Shown here: piece by piece, positions 59,983-64,000 of the stretch
Numbering within the stretch: the stretch's first letter is position 1
Layout of the letters: each line of letters opens with the position of its first letter
NCBI GenBank assembly: GCA_964418485.1
Contig: CAYQMH010000003.1
Location: forward strand, 13,696 to 77,695
Direction: 5' to 3'
Length of the DNA stretch: 64,000 nt
DNA from: JAFGHJ01 sp964418485
Lineage (GTDB): Bacteria > Hydrothermota > UBA3072
Translations under genes and position numbers: made by a program
Notes under the pieces: model-generated
What the model was told of the DNA's origin: nothing
The model's input: only the letters and a program-made list of their open reading frames with translations
The model's database searches: none

Positions 59983-60972
59983 TTAGTGAATCAAAAGAGA
60001 ATCTACGGTTTCTTTTTCTAGGGAGGCGATTTCTTTCTCTGTAATATTTTCTTTCTTTGTTCTCACGCTTACTTTTACGCATTTTTCTGTTCTTTTTTTA
60101 CTGTATCTGATGCATATAGAAGAGGAGATGTCTATATCTTCGGGGTTTTTACTGTTTTTGAGTACGGCGATTGGGCTGCCGAACCCTACTCCCTCTATTA
60201 AGTAATCCTTATCGTCGGCCAGGGATTCTATTATCTGGTTTTCCTTTTCGTTCCTTCCGACGATTAACTTTGCACCGCTTTTGAGTCTGAAGTGACGTCC
60301 GAAATGAAGTAGTTGTAACTCGGGTATGCTATCTTCATTATGTTCAAATGCATCGCTTAATCTAATTGAAAAATCAAGGTCAGTTAAATAACACCCACCC
60401 GCAGGAGAAGGATATTCCGTTATGCCGAGTTCTTTAGCTTTTCGTATCTGAGGTTTTCTGCTTCTGCCTTCAAAAGCGTAAAGATTATCTCTTTTAATCC
60501 ATCCTTTTTCTTCGGGAATTGTGGAAGTGAGAAGTTTAGCTGAAAGAGGACGGAGAAGAAAACCTTCGACACCGGCTTCTTTTTCAATCAATTCCATAAC
60601 CTTTTTTCTTTGGCTCATAGGACGCTGCCCTAGAACCTCGCCACTTACCAGGAAAGACGCTCCGATTTTTTCCATAAAGTCCTGCGCTTTTTTCATTATG
60701 AAAATCTTACAATCTATACACGGATTCATGTTTTTTCCGTAGCCGTTTTTTGGTTTTTTAACTATTTCTATATAGTCTCTTCCGCCGTGAGAAAATTCTA
60801 TTGAAATACCTAATTTGCGAGCAGTTTTTACTGCGCCTATTTGTTCTTCGTCTTCAGTATAATAAAATGGCAAAACAAAATGAAATGCAGTAACATCTAT
60901 TCCTTGATTTTGAATGATTTTGACGGCTAATATGCTATCCAGTCCGCCGGAAAATAAACCTACAGCCTTTAT
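59983..60972 (-). CDS. ThiI/MnmA-related PP-loop tRNA sulfurtransferase, non-canonical AUA start
   Basis: The family's PP-loop, KAVGLFSGGLDSILAVKI, lies upstream of the first ordinary start codon. The in-frame stretch back to the next stop (TGA in mnmA) holds no ATG, GTG or TTG. The best start is ATA at 60972-60970, 8 bases after GGGGAG and overlapping the mnmA stop by 4 bases; a truncated form from the TTG at 60873 would lose the ATP site. Other marks: NPCIDCKIFIMKKA (CxxC) and VSGEVLGQRPMSQ. The C-terminus resembles an NFACT-type RNA-binding segment (LHFGRHFRL, AKLIVGRNEKEN). It probably thiolates tRNA. An A/G assembly error is the alternative. Confidence 0.8.
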   Translation of the reverse strand: MKAVGLFSGGLDSILAVKIIQNQGIDVTAFHFVLPFYYTEDEEQIGAVKTARKLGISIEFSHGGRDYIEIVKKPKNGYGKNMNPCIDCKIFIMKKAQDFMEKIGASFLVSGEVLGQRPMSQRKKVMELIEKEAGVEGFLLRPLSAKLLTSTIPEEKGWIKRDNLYAFEGRSRKPQIRKAKELGITEYPSPAGGCYLTDLDFSIRLSDAFEHNEDSIPELQLLHFGRHFRLKSGAKLIVGRNEKENQIIESLADDKDYLIEGVGFGSPIAVLKNSKNPEDIDISSSICIRYSKKRTEKCVKVSVRTKKENITEKEIASLEKETVDSLLIH

Positions 60973-62063
60973 TTTGCTTTCTCCCCTTTTATTATTGTTC
61001 CCCCGCCAACAAGCACATCATCCTGATAAAATACGACAGCCTGACCGGGTGTTATTGCACTTTGCGGTTCTTTGAATTTAACAAGAGTAGTGCCATTCTT
61101 ATAGGGTGAAATAAATGCCTTTGCCTCTTTGTGACGGTAGCGTATTTTAGCTTTTACTTCCAGTTTATCGTTAAGGTTTTCAATTGACACCCAATTAACT
61201 TTATTCGCCAGTAGTTCATCTTGAAAAAGATCTTCTTTTTTCCCTAAGATAATCGAGTTGTTTTCTCTATCTATACGGGTAACGTATAGAGGCATACCTT
61301 TTGCTATACCAAGACCTCTTCTCTGTCCTATAGTGTAGTATTGAATTCCTCTGTGTTTGCCTAGAACATTTCCTTCTTTGTCGAGAATTTTTCCAGGTTT
61401 TTCTTTTCCTTCGAATAGACAGGATATATCTCCCGAAAAAAAATCCTGGCTTTCTTTTTTTTCTTCTACAGGTAGATTCATTTCTTTTGCGATTTTTCTA
61501 ACTTTTTCCTTGGTATAATCTCCGAGCGGAAAGATACATTTCGCTATCTGCTCCTGCGATAATGAATAAAGAAAATAGGATTGATCTTTTTTCTTATCTT
61601 GCGCCGTTAGTAGAATATAACGTTCTTTTTCTTTATCGAATTTATTTCTTACGTAATGACCGGTAGCTACCCGGTCAAACTTGATACCCAGATCATTTGC
61701 CTTTTTTAGAAGTAAGCTTAGTTTTACCATTCTATTACATAAAACACATGGATTGGGTGTTTTACCTGAAAGGTATTCATTTATAACATAGTCGAGAACA
61801 ATATCACGGTATTCCCTGTGCAGGTCGATTACGGTCAATGGAAAACCGAGGTGGCTGGCTACTTTTTTAGCGTCTTCGATGTCCTGTTTTTCTCCGGGTC
61901 CGTAACATGCATGGGATCCCTCGGCAGGATCAATACATTCTTCTCCGTCCCAAATTTTCATTGTAACACCGGTGATTTCATAACCTTTTTCCTTAAGAAG
62001 AGCACACGTGACCGAAGAATCCACGCCTCCGCTCATTGCGACAAGAACCTTTTCTTCAGGCAT
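60969..62063 (-). CDS. mnmA: tRNA 2-thiouridylase MnmA
   Basis: Introduces sulfur at wobble U34 of tRNA Lys/Glu/Gln. PP-loop AMSGGVDSSVTCALLKE (residues 9-25), first catalytic Cys in TPNPCVLCNRMVK, and GHYVRNKF and KDQSYFLYSLSQEQI are intact. In place of the second catalytic Cys segment (usually SxxICFI), this reads ESQDFFSGD, so that Cys is replaced, as in the group of MnmA proteins that rely on another mechanism. C-terminal barrel: AITPGQAVVFYQDD. It overlaps nadA by 8 bases. Confidence 0.93.
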   Translation of the reverse strand: MPEEKVLVAMSGGVDSSVTCALLKEKGYEITGVTMKIWDGEECIDPAEGSHACYGPGEKQDIEDAKKVASHLGFPLTVIDLHREYRDIVLDYVINEYLSGKTPNPCVLCNRMVKLSLLLKKANDLGIKFDRVATGHYVRNKFDKEKERYILLTAQDKKKDQSYFLYSLSQEQIAKCIFPLGDYTKEKVRKIAKEMNLPVEEKKESQDFFSGDISCLFEGKEKPGKILDKEGNVLGKHRGIQYYTIGQRRGLGIAKGMPLYVTRIDRENNSIILGKKEDLFQDELLANKVNWVSIENLNDKLEVKAKIRYRHKEAKAFISPYKNGTTLVKFKEPQSAITPGQAVVFYQDDVLVGGGTIIKGEKAK

Positions 62064-62955
62064 ACCGGAGCATTTCTTCCAGAGCTTTCCTCGATGCGCT
62101 TATAATATCATTGGGGAGAGTTATTTCATGTTTTTCTTGGTTTAAAGCGTTGTAGACGTCTTCCAAATGGGTTAGTTTCATGTCGGAACAAATTTTTGGC
62201 ACTCCCGCAGTATAAAATTCTTTGCCCGGGTTCTCTTTTTTTAATCTGTACAGGATTCCCTCTTCAGTACCTATTAGAAACCTTTTCGCATCGGACTTTT
62301 TTGCGAATTTGATCATTCCGGAGGTAGATAGAACTTCATCAGCGATATCGATAACTTCCGGTCGGCATTCGGGATGCACTAAAAGCAGGGCTTCCGGAAA
62401 TTTCTTTTTTGCCTGTAGTACTTCTTCTTTCGATATACTGTCGTGAACGTAGCAAAAACCATCCCAGAGTATAATTTTCTTATCCGTAAACCGCTTAACA
62501 TATGAGCTAAGATTTTTATCCGGGATGAAGATGATTTCGTCCGCTTTGATATTTTTTACAACTTTTACCGCATTAGTCGAAGTGCAGCATGCGTCGCTTA
62601 CGGCTTTTACATCAGCGTTAGTGTTTACGTATGAGACTACCTTCGCATTTGGATGTTTTTTGCTCATTGCTAATACGTCTTGCGGGGTTATCATATTAGC
62701 CATAGGACATCCTGCTTCCTCTCTCGGCATTAAAACTTTCTTATCCGGAGAGAGAATTTTTGCGGTTTCTGCCATAAATCTTACACCGCAGAAAACAATT
62801 ATTTCTGCGTCAGTGGTATTTGCTTTTCTCGACAGATCCAGTGAATCTCCGAGGTAGTCGGCAATTTCCTGGACTTCGCCCCGCTGATAATTATGGACCA
62901 GTATAACGGCATCTTTTTTATCTTTTAACTCTTTTATCTTTTCTATGTAATCCAT
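62056..62955 (-). CDS. nadA: Quinolinate synthase
   Basis: A 4Fe-4S enzyme condensing iminoaspartate and dihydroxyacetone phosphate to quinolinate for NAD. The three cluster cysteines are in VFCGVRFMAE, DACCTSTNAV and PKICSDMK; LVHNYQRGEVQEIADYLGDS is the N-terminal hallmark. The 299 residues are normal. nadB and nadC are not in this window. It follows metF by 2 bases and precedes mnmA, in a four-gene operon. Confidence 0.97.
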   Translation of the reverse strand: MDYIEKIKELKDKKDAVILVHNYQRGEVQEIADYLGDSLDLSRKANTTDAEIIVFCGVRFMAETAKILSPDKKVLMPREEAGCPMANMITPQDVLAMSKKHPNAKVVSYVNTNADVKAVSDACCTSTNAVKVVKNIKADEIIFIPDKNLSSYVKRFTDKKIILWDGFCYVHDSISKEEVLQAKKKFPEALLLVHPECRPEVIDIADEVLSTSGMIKFAKKSDAKRFLIGTEEGILYRLKKENPGKEFYTAGVPKICSDMKLTHLEDVYNALNQEKHEITLPNDIISASRKALEEMLRYA

Positions 62956-62957
62956 TA

Positions 62958-63824
62958 TTACCTCAGACCCGAAGCAGAGGAAATTTTCTTAGCAAGAGAA
63001 GCACGGTTCATCGTAAAGAGATGAATACCGTCGACTCCGTGTTTTATCAAATCTTCTATCTGTTTTACGGCGAATTCTATTCCGGCTTTTTCCATATCCA
63101 TATCATTGTCACGGTATTTATCTATTATTGATACTAACGCTGAAGGAACCGTAGCATGGCTCAGTTTTATCATTTTAGATAAAAGTTTTGCTTTAAAAAC
63201 AGGCATAATACCGGCAGAAACGGGAATCTTAATTCCCATTTCACGTATCTTATCTAAATATAGGTAGAAAAAGTCATTTTTAAAGAACATCTGGGTTATT
63301 ACAAAAGATGCACCGGCTTGGATTTTTCTGGATAAATTTTTTATATCTTTTTCTAAAGAATATGCCTCAGGGTGGCCTTCGGGATAACCTGCTACTCCCA
63401 AACAAAATTTATCCTTATGGGATTTTATATACGCTGTTAAATCACAAGCGTATGAAAAATCACAAGAAGTAGATTTAGGATTTCTGTCTGTTGGTATATC
63501 TCCGCGGAGAGCAAGGATATTTTCAATCCCTTTTCGGCTTATTCTTCTTAATATTTTATCAATATTGCTTTTTTTTGTATCGACGCAGGTCAGATGCATA
63601 AGAGGTTCCATTCCACAGGTATTTTTTATTTCACTTGATATCTCGATGGTCCCGTCTTTCGTTTTTCCCCCGGTTCCGTAAGTAACACTTATAAAATCAG
63701 GAGATATCGATTTTAAATCTTTTATAGTTTCCAATATTGCGTCTAGCTTTACTCCCGGTTTAGGAGGAAAGACTTCACACGAGAAAACGATTTTTTTATT
63801 TTTATAAATATCTCTTATTTCCAT
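62958..63824 (-). CDS. metF: 5,10-methylenetetrahydrofolate reductase
   Basis: FAD enzyme making 5-methyl-THF for methionine synthesis or the Wood-Ljungdahl pathway. It shows VFSCEVFPPKPGV, DFISVTYGTGG (FAD-binding), LALRGDIP and the folate-contact ASFVITQMFF. The 288 residues are typical. It is the first gene after a strong promoter; its ATG has no obvious Shine-Dalgarno. No Wood-Ljungdahl genes accompany it here. Confidence 0.96.
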   Translation of the reverse strand: MEIRDIYKNKKIVFSCEVFPPKPGVKLDAILETIKDLKSISPDFISVTYGTGGKTKDGTIEISSEIKNTCGMEPLMHLTCVDTKKSNIDKILRRISRKGIENILALRGDIPTDRNPKSTSCDFSYACDLTAYIKSHKDKFCLGVAGYPEGHPEAYSLEKDIKNLSRKIQAGASFVITQMFFKNDFFYLYLDKIREMGIKIPVSAGIMPVFKAKLLSKMIKLSHATVPSALVSIIDKYRDNDMDMEKAGIEFAVKQIEDLIKHGVDGIHLFTMNRASLAKKISSASGLR

Positions 63825-63845
63825 ATTCTTTAACCCATTTACCTG

Positions 63846-63873
63846 ATTATATTAACAAAGTACAGATAGTCAA
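63846..63873 (-). promoter_or_regulatory. Promoter of the metF-nadA-mnmA-thiI-like operon
   Basis: Minus strand: TTGACT (63873-63868), 16-base spacer, TATAAT (63851-63846), a perfect -10 box, 21 bases before the metF ATG. Confidence 0.8.
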
Positions 63874-63907
63874 GGAGATATGTAATTTTTTTAACCACAG
63901 AGAACGT

Positions 63908-64000
63908 TTATAATGAGAAAAAGTCTTGATTCTTCAGGGGGTGGCAATATTCTTCTGACAACTTGACTAAGTTCCAGAAGGTGGTTGGGTCTCTGTTGGG
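63908..64000 (-). CDS. Possible 3' end of an unknown gene at the right edge
   Basis: On the minus strand a frame is open from the window edge for 30 codons to TAA (63910-63908): it includes DPTTFWNLVKLSEEYCHPLK. It is too short to identify and could be chance; the codon pattern is not distinctive. A half copy of the ACCACAGAG repeat follows its stop directly (63905-63894). Confidence 0.25.
   Translation of the reverse strand, partial: PNRDPTTFWNLVKLSEEYCHPLKNQDFFSL

Noticed and set aside
1..64000. CRISPR array or tRNA/rRNA gene
   Set aside because: No regularly spaced identical repeats with unique spacers, and no cloverleaf with TTCGA arm was seen in any gap. The formulaic repeats are imperfect and lack spacers.

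Overview
This is an AT-rich, densely packed bacterial chromosome segment with about 58 protein genes and no rRNA, tRNA, CRISPR array or recognisable transposase. The cell is a diderm. It carries lpxC, fabZ and lpxA for lipid A, several lipoproteins with lipoboxes, two likely outer-membrane beta-barrel proteins and an EnvC-like protein. Promoters of the TTGACA-N16/17-TATAAT type precede many operons. The mix (archaeal-like MetRS, RicT/PSP1, PPi-type phosphofructokinase, DUF4388 response regulator, YfhO-type membrane protein, C-terminal-Phe barrel, formulaic intergenic repeats) suggests an uncultured lineage near the FCB assemblage, perhaps WOR-3/Stahlbacteria or similar. That placement is inference only.

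Layout. 1-6.6 kb (minus): era, an EnvC-like M23 protein, holB, ricT-like, metG and a UbiA prenyltransferase cut by the left edge. 6.8-11.5 kb (minus): outer-membrane protein, ECF sigma factor, anti-sigma factor and a secreted protein of repeated Ig-like domains. 11.8-14.5 kb (plus): DUF4870 protein, serpin lipoprotein, unknown lipoprotein. 14.6-20.6 kb (plus): xseB, ispA, YuiD-like, dxs, lpxC, fabZ, lpxA, deoC (isoprenoid and lipid A supply). 20.7-28.1 kb (minus): a thiol-redox operon (Trx-fold protein, thioredoxin reductase, glutaredoxin, TlpA lipoprotein, a 49-residue CxxC membrane microprotein, NapH-like Fe-S membrane protein), then a methyltransferase, a glycosyltransferase and a YfhO protein. 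28.4-41.1 kb: Mrp ATPase, pilin-like protein with DUF58 and BatA-like proteins, response regulator, M23 peptidase, aspartate kinase, phosphofructokinase, glutaredoxin with ferritin-like protein, metallo-beta-lactamase, DHODH-like protein, Nudix. 41.2-45.6 kb: barrel protein, a GC-rich structured DNA/RNA element, lipase-like protein, ComEC, DnaJ-TPR.

46.1-54.5 kb (plus) is the most striking block. pyrR, pyrB and pyrC overlap end to end with a large protein carrying a class III cyclase-like domain, a double-GAF GGDEF protein with a Ser at the guanine-recognition position (the Hypr/cGAMP-synthase signature), and a TGS-uridine-kinase-like protein. It looks like one transcript coupling pyrimidine synthesis and salvage to nucleotide second messengers. 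54.5-60 kb holds a two-component cluster: a membrane histidine kinase, a receiver and a GAF-PAS kinase with an eroded ATPase domain, divergent from an NtrC-type regulator and a lipoprotein. 60-63.9 kb (minus) is metF, nadA, mnmA and a PP-loop thiI-like gene that appears to start at AUA.

Intergenic DNA is filled with short formulaic repeats, including a roughly 97-bp foldback element present twice (720-815, 45769-45865).
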